A stretch of DNA of 64,000 bases from Rhinopithecus roxellana. Taxonomy: Eukaryota > Chordata > Mammalia > Primates > Cercopithecidae. The notes under the pieces were generated by a model, which made no database searches, was not told the DNA's origin, and saw only the letters and a list, made by a program, of their open reading frames with translations. Of this stretch, positions 22,933 to 34,440 are shown piece by piece (position 1 is the stretch's first letter; the number at the start of each line of letters is the position of its first letter). The stretch lies in the NCBI RefSeq assembly GCF_007565055.1, contig NC_044554.1, forward strand, positions 21,058,921 to 21,122,920, read 5' to 3'. The position numbers and the translations under genes are program-made.

Positions 22933-23144
22933 GTGTAAAGAAAGCAACGGACACATTGATTCAGCTGGGCCTCCCTAAAAGAGATAAAAAAATATAGAGC
23001 AATGAAATACTAGAGGTATGAGAGGCATGACTCACTGCTGCAAAAAATGATGGAGCAGATAGAATGTTACTCAAGGCTAGAAAGCCACACATAAGCCTTT
23101 CAAAAGCTGAAGAAATATACAGACGCTGTGGAAGGACTAAATCT

Positions 23145-23260
23145 AGCTAATTAACATGTATTAACTCACAAAGTTATCATTTTCGTAGTGGGAAAACTTA
23201 ACATCCACCGTCTTAGAATTTTTTGTACATGATAAATACAATTTTATCTGTCAATTAAAA
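23145..23260 (+). mobile_element. L1 3'UTR fragment
   Basis: 'TTAACATGTATTAACTCACAAAG' and 'TCGTAGTGGGAAAACTTAACATC' follow the L1MA/L1PB 3'UTR order. Short and diverged. Confidence 0.5.
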
Positions 23261-24510
23261 TAACAAATTAAGAAATGCAAAAATAAACAAATAAATAGTC
23301 AGTGTAGAAGAAAAAATCCTGAAGAAATACAGTGCCTCAGGAAGGACATATTCTGATTTGACATACTGACTTGACATCTTCTGACATTCAGAGTTTACTC
23401 CTAGTTCTGACTTGAGCCATGCGGCCCAAGTTCCAAACCTCAGTGGCAGCCTCAGTTCAGAAATCTCATGAGGACAAATACATATCTGAAACAAATGTGG
23501 AAATGAAAGAAAAACCTTGCCTAAGAGGCAGATATCAGCTGAAAGCCTGTGGAAGACATATCTTCCCTAGAGGCTATACTCAGCAAATTAAGGGGCATAT
23601 TAAGTAGGAGAGTTCACATGTGCTGGATGGGTACATCTTGTATAGGCTGGGCCAAAATGCCATTCTCTGAGAAAAGACAAAGTATGAATCTATGACGTTT
23701 CCTGCAACAGAAAAATGCACAATGTCAAAATTATCATTTGAAAGGAGGGTATTGTAATTACATCTTAAGTCTCAAGCGACGAACTCTGGACAACTAGTGC
23801 AGACAAAATGGTAGCTATTGAGGCCAAAAAAAAAAAAAAAAAAACTTTCCCTTCTGCTCTTCATCTGGAGACACTACTGAGTCTCCATTTTATGTTTTGG
23901 AATCACTCTGGAGTCCCAGATTTGCCAGGAGTAATTGGTTTAGGGGTTTTTTTATTTAAAAGTTTGGACTTTTAAATTTTATTTATTAATTTGATGGATG
24001 AGGAGCTGGTGCTGTGATCTTATTTATCCCACTAACTCTTGAGCTCCTTTAAAAGGGAACACATGAGACTAATTAGAACTCGAAGTACTGGAAAAATTAC
24101 AATGATTTTCATGGAGAAAAGCCCAGGATACAGATGCTTGAAGGTGCTCACATCTAACCAGCCATTGAGAATGTCTTTGGCTGAGGCTGAGCAGAATAAA
24201 AAATCAGGGAGATGAGCTTTAGATTTTAATTTATTTGAAGTTTACATGGTAAAAAGAATTTAATTTTGTTAGTCATTTCTACTCTTTGAACTAGAAACTG
24301 GAAACTTGGCCAAAGTCAGCCACATAGAGCTCCAGAAAAATTGGCCAAAAATAATTATTACTTTTGTATGTTTGTGATAAAGTTTGGTAAAACATTCATA
24401 ACCAAAAATAGGATATTAGTTGGAAGAATAATATCCAACAGTTGGTGAACACATACATATGTATTTGTAGGTTTATATAACCATATACATAATGTTTTTA
24501 TAAAGAAGAT
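23261..24510. other. Intergenic sequence, nothing recognised
   Basis: Has a ~20-nt A run at 23826-23844 and several short ORFs without domains. No gene or repeat assigned. Confidence 0.4.
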
Positions 24511-24515
24511 AGAGT

Positions 24516-25262
24516 TGGGGCACAGAGATTGATACCCCAAATTATGGTACTCCGACATGCTAGGTACCTTGAATTTTAAAAAACTGGAATGACTTAAAAG
24601 ATGCTTCAAAACCCATAACTTCCTAAACTTCTTTTGTTCCTCCCCACTATTCTCCCCGCCGTCAGCACAGGGAGGAACTCTCTTAATTTCCTGATTCAAC
24701 TAAAGAAGCTTCTCTCCAAAAGAAATGAAACTGTCTTTAACACACCCCTTCCCCCAGGGATCTCATTAAATAACCAGGAAAGATTAACCACTGGAGAAAA
24801 GACTAAGAGAAAAGATTAAAAGTCGCTATGCTCAGACAGGCTTTTCATCTGTTCTGAGGGCAGCACTGAGAGATTATCTAGGGGGCCGTCTGCGTCATAA
24901 GAACCTTTGTTCATGGTGAAGTTCCACCCCTCAACTTCTCTAAAGTGTGCCTCCACCTTCCCCAGAGCTCAAAGAAACTTTTTCAAGTCAATTGTCTGTT
25001 CCTTGGGCTCTTGCATTTTCCCTGAAAGTTGTTTTTTGCTACTCATAATTTCTTACATCCCCCATTTCCCCCCGTCCCTATAAGAGAGTATCTAACCTTC
25101 AAACATCTGGCCCTTCTTTGAGTCTCGTATTTGTGGGACTCCGATGTCCACGTGCATGTAAATAAATGTGTATGCATTTTTCTCCTATTATTCTAACTAT
25201 TGCAAGTTCAGTCTAGTGAATATTCAGAGAGGACAGAGGGGAGCTTTCCCTCTGCTCCTACA
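24516..25262 (+). mobile_element. Endogenous retrovirus solo LTR (ERV1-like)
   Basis: Begins TGGGGCACAGAG and ends TGCTCCTACA, so it has TG…CA ends and about 750 bp. A TATA-like box (TATAAG, 25079-25084) is followed about 80 bp later by AATAAA (25161-25166) and a T-rich U5, the U3-R-U5 layout of a gammaretrovirus-like LTR (MER4/MER61-type style). No internal viral region adjoins it. Clear flanking duplications were not found, so ends are approximate. Confidence 0.65.
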
Positions 25263-25304
25263 ATACACAGATACATACATGCATACATACACACATACAT
25301 AAAA
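25263..25304 (+). repeat. (ATAC)n-like tetranucleotide tract
   Basis: Imperfect ATAC/ACAC repeats directly after the LTR end. Confidence 0.8.
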
Positions 25305-25694
25305 TCTGTGACTCTTAGTGATTACATCATACTTTATCAATAAAGGTTGCCTCAAGGTGAGAAATATTACTGATATGTATTGTGATTGTTTTTTTCTTTC
25401 TGATGATTTGAGATATATGAAAATACGATCAAGAATTGGGGCAGAAATAGGTACTGTTTTGGGAGGACCGGCTTTTTTCCCTGCTCTGAAACAAAAGAAC
25501 TCCAAAATTAATTCTTTTATTTCTTTTCTTACCTGCCTACTTTTGATATATTTGAATAAACTATATATACATATATATATAATCTTCTAAAAGATCACCT
25601 ACCGTACATATTGATTTTTCAATGTTTCCCTAACACAAATTTGGAAAAAGAAAAATAGCTGATTGAAAATGAAAGTAATAAAACAATACTGACA

Positions 25695-25850
25695 ATAATG
25701 GGTAAGATTTTAATAACATTAACTTATTAAATGCCAGATGCTGTTCTACAGGCTTTACAAATCCTAAGTATTTAATCCTCATCATACCAATATGAAGTTT
25801 TACTCTATTATATGAGATTAAGTGTCTTGCTCAAGGCCATGCAGCTGTTT
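25695..25850 (+). repeat. MIR SINE
   Basis: 'AATGCCAGATGCTGTTCTACA', 'GCTTTACAAATCCTAAGTATTT', 'AATCCTCATCATACC' and 'TGCTCAAGGCCATGCAGCTG' follow the MIR consensus order. Confidence 0.75.
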
Positions 25851-25972
25851 CTGAGAAAATGATTATTAGGATTGGGACATCATTGTTGCTTTGCACAGAA
25901 CTTGATCAAAGACATTTCAATTTTCAGAACCTGGCTGGGCATTTCTGAAAGTTTTTTGTTTTTTCACTTGTT

Positions 25973-26281
25973 TTTTTTTTTTTTTTTTTTTTTTGAGACG
26001 GAGTCTCGCTCTGTCGCCCAGGCTGGAGTGCAGTGGCCGGATCTCAGCTCACTGCAAGCTCCGCCTCCCGGGTTTACGCCATTCTCCTGCCTCAGCCTCC
26101 GGAGTAGCTGGGACTACAGGCGCCCGCCATCTCGCCCGGCTAGTTTTTTTTTGTATTTTTTTTAGTAGAGACGGGGTTTCACCATGTTAGCCAGGATGGT
26201 CTCGATCTCCAGACTTCGTGATCCGCCCGTCTCGGCCTCCCAAAGTGCTGGGATTACAGGCTTGAGCCACCGCGCCCGGCC
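25973..26281 (-). mobile_element. Full-length young AluY, Old World monkey type
   Basis: Antisense, poly(T) then 'GAGACGGAGTCTCGCTCTG', ending CGCGCCCGGCC. Few CpG sites have decayed, so it is among the youngest elements here. The duplication TTCACTTGTT flanks it (25963-25972 and 26282-26291). 'GGCTTGAGCC' and 'GTGGCCGGATCTC' are the cercopithecoid AluY markers read antisense. Confidence 0.95.
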
Positions 26282-26305
26282 TTCACTTGTTAATGTATTG
26301 TCACA

Positions 26306-26336
26306 AAAAAAAAAAAAAAAAAAAGAAAGAAAGAAA
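26306..26336 (+). repeat. Poly(A) / (AAAG)n tract
   Basis: About 19 A residues, then AAAGAAAGAAAG. Shortly 3' of the AluY but outside its duplication, so a separate simple repeat. Confidence 0.75.
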
Positions 26337-27527
26337 ATCATCTAGAGTGATTTGAATTTGCACCTAATCTAACAAATTACTAGTTCTGGGATCTTAGCAA
26401 GCTTATGAATTTGGTATTCATTCCTTCAATAAATACCTATAATCCCCAATGAATAAGAAGGTATTCTCGGCACTGAGGGTACGGTTGTGAAAAGACAGAG
26501 CAAGATCTCTGTTCTGGGGATTGCATTCTAGTGAGGGAGATCTACAATAATCAAAAAAACATATAATACAAAGTAATATCATTTTAGGTGTTTAATATTT
26601 CTTAGCCTCAATTTTCTTTTCTATGAATTAAGAAAGATACTACCGACTTCAGGGCTGTTCCTGAGATCCAATAAAATAATATGTGGAAAGTGTTTAATAC
26701 AGTAAAAATTGCAGCTCTTCTCTGGCTACTATAGAAATACATATTTAACTTTTGTTTGAATCTTTCTCTGTATATAGTTTTTTTCTTCTAAAATAACACA
26801 TGCATACTTTTTCATTTAAACAACACAAGCGACTTCCTTAGGTATTACACAATAGGATCTCAGTTTATCTTTGAACATCTAGGCCTCCTTGTGTTCCCAG
26901 TGTTAGCAATAATCTATTCTCTGTTTAAAATTTTTGCTTTTATTAGTAGCTTTAAGGAATTTAAGATAAATATTTGCATAAGAAAGAGTTTTTATTGAAA
27001 TGATCCCAAATCAACATATGCTTTGTCATTTGTGATATTCCCACTAGGGAGTAGAATGAATAATAAATGGCCAGCCAGATGTAGGACTTATTTAAGTACT
27101 TAACAGAGAGTTTATATTTGAGGCATTTAGCCGTAACCATACTTCAGCTGTGCTTTTGCCTTAAGACACATTTTTTAACTCCATGAATACAGAGAGCTTC
27201 AGACATCTACTCTGATTCTCTCTCTCTCTGGGCTCAAACAGAATTGAGTAGTAAGAGTGTACATAATTAAAACATGGTAAAAAAACAATCTCAATTAAAT
27301 TTTGGTTTAATCTGCTATGAAAAATGGCATTGCTCACATTGAACTACCTATAGGTCAATGGTCAGTTTACTATAAATACAAAAACATAGTCAATTGTAAG
27401 ATATGCCTTGAGGCACTTTATCCTGGTCAGAATTCTACAAAGTACTATAAGTTTATACATTATATATAGCAGACAATGCACTGTACATTTTTAAAAACAG
27501 ACATACTAAAGGTTTATTAACAGCTCT
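26337..27527. other. Intergenic sequence with a possible old repeat
   Basis: 26400-26600 carries the phrase 'ATTCATTCCTTCAATAAATACC … CACTGAGGGTACGGTTGTG', typical of a mammal-wide ancient repeat whose family I cannot fix. The rest looks unique. Confidence 0.4.
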
Positions 27528-27722
27528 TTTATGATACTTAGCATGTATCAGTCTGTTTTAAGCAATTTACAAATATTAATTCATTTAATATATTGCAAAT
27601 ATCTAATGAGGATAGTTCTAATATAGACCCTATTTCACAGATGAGGAAACAAAAGCCAGATAAAAAGTAAATTTCTCAAGATTGTAGAGCTAGTAAGTGG
27701 CTGCAAGTTGGATTCAGCACTA
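27528..27722 (+). repeat. MIR SINE
   Basis: 'AAGCAATTTACAAATATTAATTC', 'TTTCACAGATGAGGAAACA', 'TAGAGCTAGTAAGTGGCTG' are the conserved MIR blocks in order, forward. Confidence 0.8.
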
Positions 27723-27739
27723 GCACATGGGGGAGTCTA

Positions 27740-28335
27740 GATAAACCATTAATCATATGCTATTTACCCCCATTGGGCCATCACGTTCTCCTGTATCATC
27801 ATCACATGTGACTCTATGGCAAATGCACCTGAGAGCAATAACTCAAGCATACCCTTAGAATGACCCTGTGTGGCAGACACACCTAAATGTGTGTTCCCAG
27901 TTCTGAGCTAAGGAATCCAGGAATGACCAACCCAGAGATTTGTTCTATGAGGAGCATCTGAGCCTCCGTCTTGTACCGTGGACCACAGCCTGGGTCATAT
28001 GCAGAATCAAGGCCCCAAGTTTTGGGGGCGGGGGGGGGGTGGTGAATAAATGTTGCCAGGTGGAAGTTGTTAGGGAGAGGGTGCTAAGTGAAAATGCTAT
28101 ATAAACTGCTTTTTGCAAGCAGTTGCAATTCTTCTGCTCAGCCTGCCACCATCAAGCCATGCGATTCTCCTGTCCAGTCTGCCACCAATGGACTCTGAGA
28201 TGTAAGCCCTTCTGAAACCCCTCATTTGCTAGCTCTGGGTTTCTTTGGCTTCTTGAACCTGGTGCCATCCCCATTGGCATCGATACAGGTTGGCCACAAT
28301 GGCGATTGACCCTTAACCCAGATCAGCTGCTTGTC
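27740..28335 (+). mobile_element. Solo LTR-like element with TATA box
   Basis: A TATATAA box (28098-28104) is followed by an R/U5-like segment with duplicated phrases, 'CTCAGCCTGCCACCAT' and 'GTCCAGTCTGCCACCA', then 'GGTTTCTTTGGCTTCTTGAACC'. This is the layout of an ERV1-class LTR. A run of 5 G, C, 10 G lies upstream (28024-28039). Exact ends and family are uncertain. No viral genes adjoin. Confidence 0.55.
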
Positions 28336-28379
28336 AAAACACAAAGTCTTCAGACTTGACCAATAAAATTAAATGGCTC

Positions 28380-28690
28380 TAAGTGTGGTGGTTCACACCC
28401 ATATCCTCAGTATTTTGGGAGGCAGAGGCAGAAAGATTGCTTGAGGCCAGGAGTTTAAAGCCAGCCTGGGCAACAAAGCAAGACCTCATCTCTAAAAATA
28501 CAAGAGTTTTAATTAAAACAAATAGCCAGACATCGTGGTGCACACCTGTTTCCCAGCTACTCAGGAGGCTGAGGTGGGAGGATCGTTTGAGTCCAGGAGT
28601 TCAAGGTTACAGTGAGCTATGCTTGTGCCATTGTACTCCAGCCTAGGCAACAGAGCAAGACCCTATCTCTAAAATTAAAAAAATTAAACA
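28380..28690 (+). mobile_element. AluJ element
   Basis: A dimeric Alu, strongly diverged, with J markers ('GCTTGAGGCCAGGAGTTTAAAG', 'GAGCTATGCTTGTGCC'). Imperfect flanking repeat AAATGGCTCT / AAATAGCTCT. Confidence 0.9.
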
Positions 28691-28700
28691 AAACATAAAA

Positions 28701-29160
28701 CTAAATAGCTCTATATAGGTACCTAGAAGTTTCATCTTGAATTCCTTTTAATGTCTATCAAAATTCATCATTATTAAATAGTTGATGAATCTGTGTCCCA
28801 TCCTCTTTTCTAAAATTTTCCGAGTCTACATGATCAGAGAACAGTCTATTGGACATTATTAGGTGCACAAATTTCCTGAAGTGTTTCTTTTGCAATGGTA
28901 TTAGTTTAGGTTTTAAAATATTGTCAGAAATAGGCCCATGAAACATCATCACTGCAAGGATTTTGAGAAGTACATTGCTTATTAAACTGCCTTCTTTATT
29001 GGGACACTTAGAACAAATTCATTTCCGGTCCTAGCATCAAAAAGAGCTTTGCCTCTTCTGAATAATTTTTGACACCAACTTTGTGGCTACCTACATTTCC
29101 CTCTTTGTTAAAAAGCTTAAAAAATAGCTACCTCTGTTTATCAAGCCAGTATGTTTTGGG
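28701..29160. other. Intergenic sequence, nothing recognised
   Basis: No exon or repeat identified. Confidence 0.4.
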
Positions 29161-29179
29161 GCAGAGTTTTGTGTAGTAC

Positions 29180-29705
29180 CTTCATCTTTGCTCACTGGTG
29201 TGTTCCTATCATTTTCTTTTGGAATCATGTTATCCACTTCTCATTTATGTTATTGTGGCAGTCTTAGGGCTCACACTTATCTGATTGTCTTCCCAGCTCC
29301 TCTCAATTGGTTTCCATTGTGTTCAGCCAATGAGAGGCACTTTGGGAAGGCTGGAGCCCACAGGCTGGGAGAAGCCAGGGTACTTTTCCCTCTCTCTTTC
29401 TCTCTCCAGAGACGCAGTCAGCAACTCCATATCTGCTGAGGCCCTAGTTCTGCCAGAGAGCCCTGCAGTGGTTCTAGCTCCTATGGGAAGGATTCAGTCC
29501 TTAGGTTCCATTAACACAACCTTATCTTCTTTCAGCTGCAGGATGGCAGCTGTCTCCTGCTGTTGCTAATTTCTGTGTACCTCATGATCCCCTATTTACC
29601 ATTTTCCTCAGTTTATCGCCTGTGTAAACACTGTTTTCTATTAAATTCACTTTATTAAACATGTTTAGACCAGTTTCTGTTTTCCTGGTTAGACCCTGAC
29701 GGTTA
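29180..29705 (+). mobile_element. Old LTR-like element
   Basis: The 3' part, 'CTATTAAATTCACTTTATTAAAC' then 'CAGTTTCTGTTTTCCTGG' and 'TTAGACCCTGACGG', resembles the U5 end of ERVL-type LTRs. The middle has the CT-rich and 'GCCAATGAGAGGC' blocks common in them. The ORFs at 29188-29569 lie in this LTR and have no known domain. Confidence 0.5.
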
Positions 29706-32121
29706 TCTTGCGAAATGTCATGCATTTCTATATAAGGTAACGTAAATCCTTTTGGAAGACAGCCAGAAGTCTGGATAGATAGGGAGAGGGGGCTGAGGAA
29801 GATAGAAGGAGACAGAGATAGAGATGAAAGAAAGCGTGAGACACTATGTAAATATTCTAAGTTCATAGTGTTTGTAAATAGATTTCTCGGCATAATTGCT
29901 TTCAAACTTGTATTTCACAGACTCTTTGCCCTTCTCTTTGCACTTCAGGTATTTAAATTCATTTTTGCTTTCTTAATGTTATTTATAAGATGTTTGTGAT
30001 AGAATGTTAAGGAATTTAATTTATGAAAAGAAATGATTAGCTATTTTTTTCATGACTGTGAAAGTAGCAGTAATCTTTTAAAACTTTCCATTTTTCATTT
30101 GGATTTATTTTAAGCATTCTTCAGTCTTGCCTAAAATAACATTTCTTACTTACATACTCTTACACTTTAAGTCACGTTGAAAATTATGTGCAAAATCTGA
30201 TTTTTTTTGAGAAAGACACACGTGTTTCTTTTAATGTCATTGATATTAATTACTACTAGAAGGCCCTGATATTAACATGTGGGAAGTATAATGGCGATAT
30301 TATAAATCTGGTTAACCTTACAACAACCTAACAGCTGTCTTATTCCATATGGGCTCCAGATATTTTTCCAGGATCTTTTAATGGGAAATACTCGTATTAT
30401 TATGTATACACACAATTTTAATATGTTTGTTACGAGGTTTTTACATTCCTCCGATATACCATGACAAGAAAAAGACCTGTAATATGTGAGCTATAGCTCT
30501 TCAGTAGCAGCCATATGTTCATGGGAGACCTTGGGTTTCCTTTTGTTAAACATTTCTGTGACATTTACACAAGCTAAGCTCTCAAAAAGCAGCCCTGATT
30601 ATTTTCCTCCACACAGATCTTTATTTAAGGAATATATTGGCAAAGGCAGCCCAATATTAATTATCAACATAAAATCAGTAATTATTACTAATTAAAATTT
30701 AAATTCTTGAGACAAAAACGTTCTCCTCCATCAAAAGCAGAGATAAAGTTTCACACTTGGTAATTAGTATTTCTGTTAATAATGATGGTCTTTATTACAA
30801 CATTTATTTTTTCATAATTCATTAATTTTTTTATCCTAATTTACTTATGATATATACTCCACTCTCTTCCAGTAAGATTTTTGGTAGAATAAAATTAAGT
30901 GTGAAAAAAATGGGGAAAAATATTATATTATGAAGTTAAGGAATGAATTTAAGACCACATATATATGAGTTGCCTAGCTCTGGATCAACTAATTATCAAT
31001 ATTAAGTGATAAATATAGTTATATATTTCCTGACAAGATCAAAGAATCCAAACAAATATTGTCATTCACAAACATATGCCAATTCATGTGTAAAGATCCT
31101 TTTTTCCCCCCAGAATTCAATTACAGATTTACTCTCCATAGCATTTAACAATTGAGAAAATAAACATTCTTAACTATAAAGTTATCTAAAATTTATTTTA
31201 AGTAGTTCAGTAACACCTGTTTTAGCTAAAAATTTCCAGTAGATGCAGTTACTGTTTAAATGGTTAATTCTTAAAACATCCTTCTATGCAGAAGATATGA
31301 TATTAAATCAATATATAAGACTAAGACATAAGGTCTGGACACTTTGCTACTTTTTTAATGCTATTACTTAATATTGGACTAGAACATGGCAAATGTATTC
31401 AAGTAGACAGTAAACATGTCCATTAGGCTTTCCTGAAACATCTGTCTTGAAAGAGGTTTTGGCAGGAGCCGGATGGCCATCAAGACATGATTGAATCCCC
31501 TAAGTATATTTCACTCAGTTATATCGCTTAATTGAAAGTCATATGCTCTGTTTAGCAGAAATGAGGATAAGTCCTCATTCTGCTTTACATTTTTAAGAAT
31601 TCGATATTTAGTCTCAAAGACAATTCAGAATTGATATAGGCATCAGGCACTAGCTATTAGATCTAGGTTCATACACAGAAAAAAAGCTTTGAATCTTAAG
31701 TACCTTCAGAAAATGTCAAAAGTGTGGACTTTAAAGCACAGAAGATAGGACAGTATGAAAACAAAAAATGAGGAAAGTGCTAGTTCTGTATAACTAATAG
31801 AATGTCTAATATATATTTCTTATATAAAGAATTGTACTTGGACATGGGGAAATAAGCTGTAAAGCTGGAAGAAAGATTCAATGCTATTATTTAAATCTCC
31901 TGGTTTAAATGTTGAACACATATGGAATGCAATCATTTTTGATTAATCATTAATCAGAATTCATACTGAGATGCCTTTCTAAGCATCTGTCAGTCATCAA
32001 GCCCAATCTCAATATAAATCTACTACCAAAGCAATAGTGATGCTTTTTGTCTTTTCATAGATAAAAAATATTTTTCCAATGCACTTGGAGGCTAACAAGT
32101 GGTTATACAATAAGCAGTAAG
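29706..32121. other. Intergenic sequence, mostly unique
   Basis: AT-rich. No Alu, L1 or LTR recognised over about 2.4 kb, one of the longest repeat-poor blocks in the window. Cross-species alignment would be needed to judge conservation. Confidence 0.45.
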
Positions 32122-32132
32122 AAGATATGAGA

Positions 32133-32441
32133 GGCCGGGCGCGGTGGCTCAAGCCTGTAATCCCAGCACTTTGGGAGGCCGAGACGGGCGGATCACGAGG
32201 TCAGGAGATCGAGACCATCCTGGCTAATATGGTGAAACCCTGTCTCTACTTTAAAAAATACAAAAAAAAACTAGCCGGGCGACGAGGCGGGCGCCTGTGG
32301 TCCCAGCTACTCGGGAGGCTGAGGCAGGAGAATGGCGTACAAAACCCGGGAGGCGGAGCTTGCAGTGAGCTGAGATCCGGCCACTGCACTCCAGCCTGGG
32401 TGGCAGAGCAAGACTCCGTCTCAAAAAAAAAAAAAAAAAAA
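32133..32441 (+). mobile_element. Full-length young AluY of Old World monkeys
   Basis: Starts GGCCGGGCGCGGTGGCTCAAG and carries 'GGCCGAGACGGGCGGATCAC', 'CTAGCCGGGCGACGAGGCG' and 'GAGATCCGGCCACTGCACTC', variants typical of cercopithecoid AluY subfamilies (AluYR type) and rare in apes. CpGs are largely intact. Flanked by AAGATATGAGA at 32122-32132 and 32442-32452. Confidence 0.96.
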
Positions 32442-33027
32442 AAGATATGAGAAAATGGCTGTTTCACAATATTTAAAAGTTGAAGTTTTATGTAAATGTA
32501 ACCGATATGGGAATACACAGCATGAAAGATAACTAGCAAAGATTAAAAGAATGAATTAAAATTTGTGAAGATAGAAAAAGATTCAGAAAATTAGAAATAA
32601 TGTTTGAAGAAACATCCTGATAAATTGTCTTTTATTGGCTATCCCAGGAGACTAGTTCCAGGGATTTCAGATATCATAGAAGACAGAAGATAACTGGCTT
32701 GTGATGTTTCCAAAATTAATTTTGGTTTACACTCAAGGCTTTACATGATAGCCACCAAAAAGTACCTCGTTTATTAAGCCCTGGTTCTAAGTGGTTTGAA
32801 GGACTAAGAAAACGTAGAACAATTCATTAAACTGTATAAAACCCCTTCTGAAACTGCATTTATTTATTTGTAGTTTTTCTCTTACAGGACTTGTTGTGAT
32901 GAATACCTACTGAGAATGAAACAATTCAAAGTATGTAGGCAGGACTGTTAAGAAAAGCTAAGTCCTTTGTGTTTGTTTGTTTGATGCCACAGTTTAAATA
33001 GGAGAATTCTTTTAACAGCTTCAGGGG

Positions 33028-33450
33028 TTGCTATTGTTTGGATGTGGTTTGTCTCCACTAAAACTCAAGTTGAAATCTGATCCCAAATGTGGCAGTGTTG
33101 AGAAGTAGGGCCTAGCGGGTGGTATTGCGGTCATAGGGGCAGATCCCTCATGAATAGATGAATATCCTTCGGTGGGGATGAGTTCTTGCTCTCGTGGGAA
33201 AGGATTGTTAAAGAGTCTGACTTCCTTGGTTTCTGTCTCTGGCCTCCTCTCTTCCATGTGATCTGTTGGCACACACCCACTCCCCTTTTGCACTCACAGT
33301 AGATGGGGGCAATATGAGGCCCTGGCCAGATGCGGCTGCAGAATTATAAACTTTCCAGCCACCAGCATCATGAGCCAAATAAACCTCTTTTCTTTATGAG
33401 TTACCCAGCCTCCAGTATTCTGTTATAGCAACACTGAATGGAGTGAGGCA
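33028..33450 (+). mobile_element. MaLR (MST/MLT1-like) solo LTR
   Basis: 'TGTTTGGATGTGGTTTGTC', 'GAAATCTGATCCC', 'GGGGCAGATCCCTCATG', 'GAGTTCTTGCTCTCGTGGG', 'CCAAATAAACCTCTTTTC' and 'TTATAGCAACACTGAATGG' follow the MaLR LTR order over about 420 bp. Diverged and solo. Confidence 0.8.
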
Positions 33451-33455
33451 GTAGT

Positions 33456-34406
33456 GGTGACAGTAAATTTTAAAGACTTCTTTTTGAGACTTCTGGCTTT
33501 TGTCCACTTAAACTTAATTGCCTTGCACTCAACTTCCAATTATATCCATCCAATCCCAGTGATTCCAAAGTGCCCTACCACATCACCAATATCTGTCATC
33601 ACTAATGATTTTAGTTGGAAAAATAATAACTATGAAATACATGGCTGCAACAAGGAAAAACTTTTATAATTTTGAATTAGTAGTATTACTTTAATTCATC
33701 TGTTTTGTATTTCTAGTCTATGTAAACTAGGACCACAACTAACATGCAATACCAGCCCCAAACTCTTATTTGAAGATTATATTCTCCCAAAAGACAAAGG
33801 TAAGGTAAATCAGTAACTTTAATCACAACATTATCTATGAAGAGATTGACAAATAAATATAAGATAGTTGAATTTACCCACAAAACTGTAATTGCTGTTA
33901 GTTGTTCACATGCATAGTGTAGAATCCTCACATTTCAAATGCCTAACAAAACGTAACTGAAGTCCTAAAGTAAATGTTAAAATTAGTTAAAGTTAAAATG
34001 TGTCTTTAAGCCAAAGTTGAAAGTGTCAGAAAGTGCTATAGGAACTTAAAGGCAAACTTGGTGACTTCCTTTCTCGGAAAGAACTGAAAAATGATTTATT
34101 TGTACTTAGATTCACAGAAGTATATGCTCTAGTTTAAGGCAAATTAATTTAAATTAACATTTGATCTTACTTTATGGTTTGGTTTAAAATATATTTGTGT
34201 ATTTTAAATTAACTTATTTGTAAAGGAAAGTAATTTTTGTCCAACTGTGGTAATGTTCTCTTCTGCTCTGAAAAGGAAGGAAGGAAAGAAATTTGAAGTT
34301 TCGCTAATGAAACAACTTAAAAATACAATATATTTTATTATATAACTGCATTATATTTGTGCAGGGGAAAAATTGTGGCTAAAATATCCCAAAGGTAAAC
34401 ACTAAA

Positions 34407-34408
<2 letters not shown>
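33456..34408. other. Intergenic sequence, nothing recognised
   Basis: AT-rich. ORFs at 33454-33669 and 33713-33931 show no domain. Confidence 0.4.

Positions 34409-34437
<29 letters not shown>
34409..34437 (+). repeat. Poly(A) homopolymer, about 29 nt
   Basis: A long pure A run with no retroposon directly upstream. Confidence 0.9.

Positions 34438-34440
<3 letters not shown>

Noticed and set aside
29188..29569. Two overlapping forward ORFs with signal-peptide-like starts
   Set aside because: They lie within an old LTR-like element in two frames with no known domain or splice sites.
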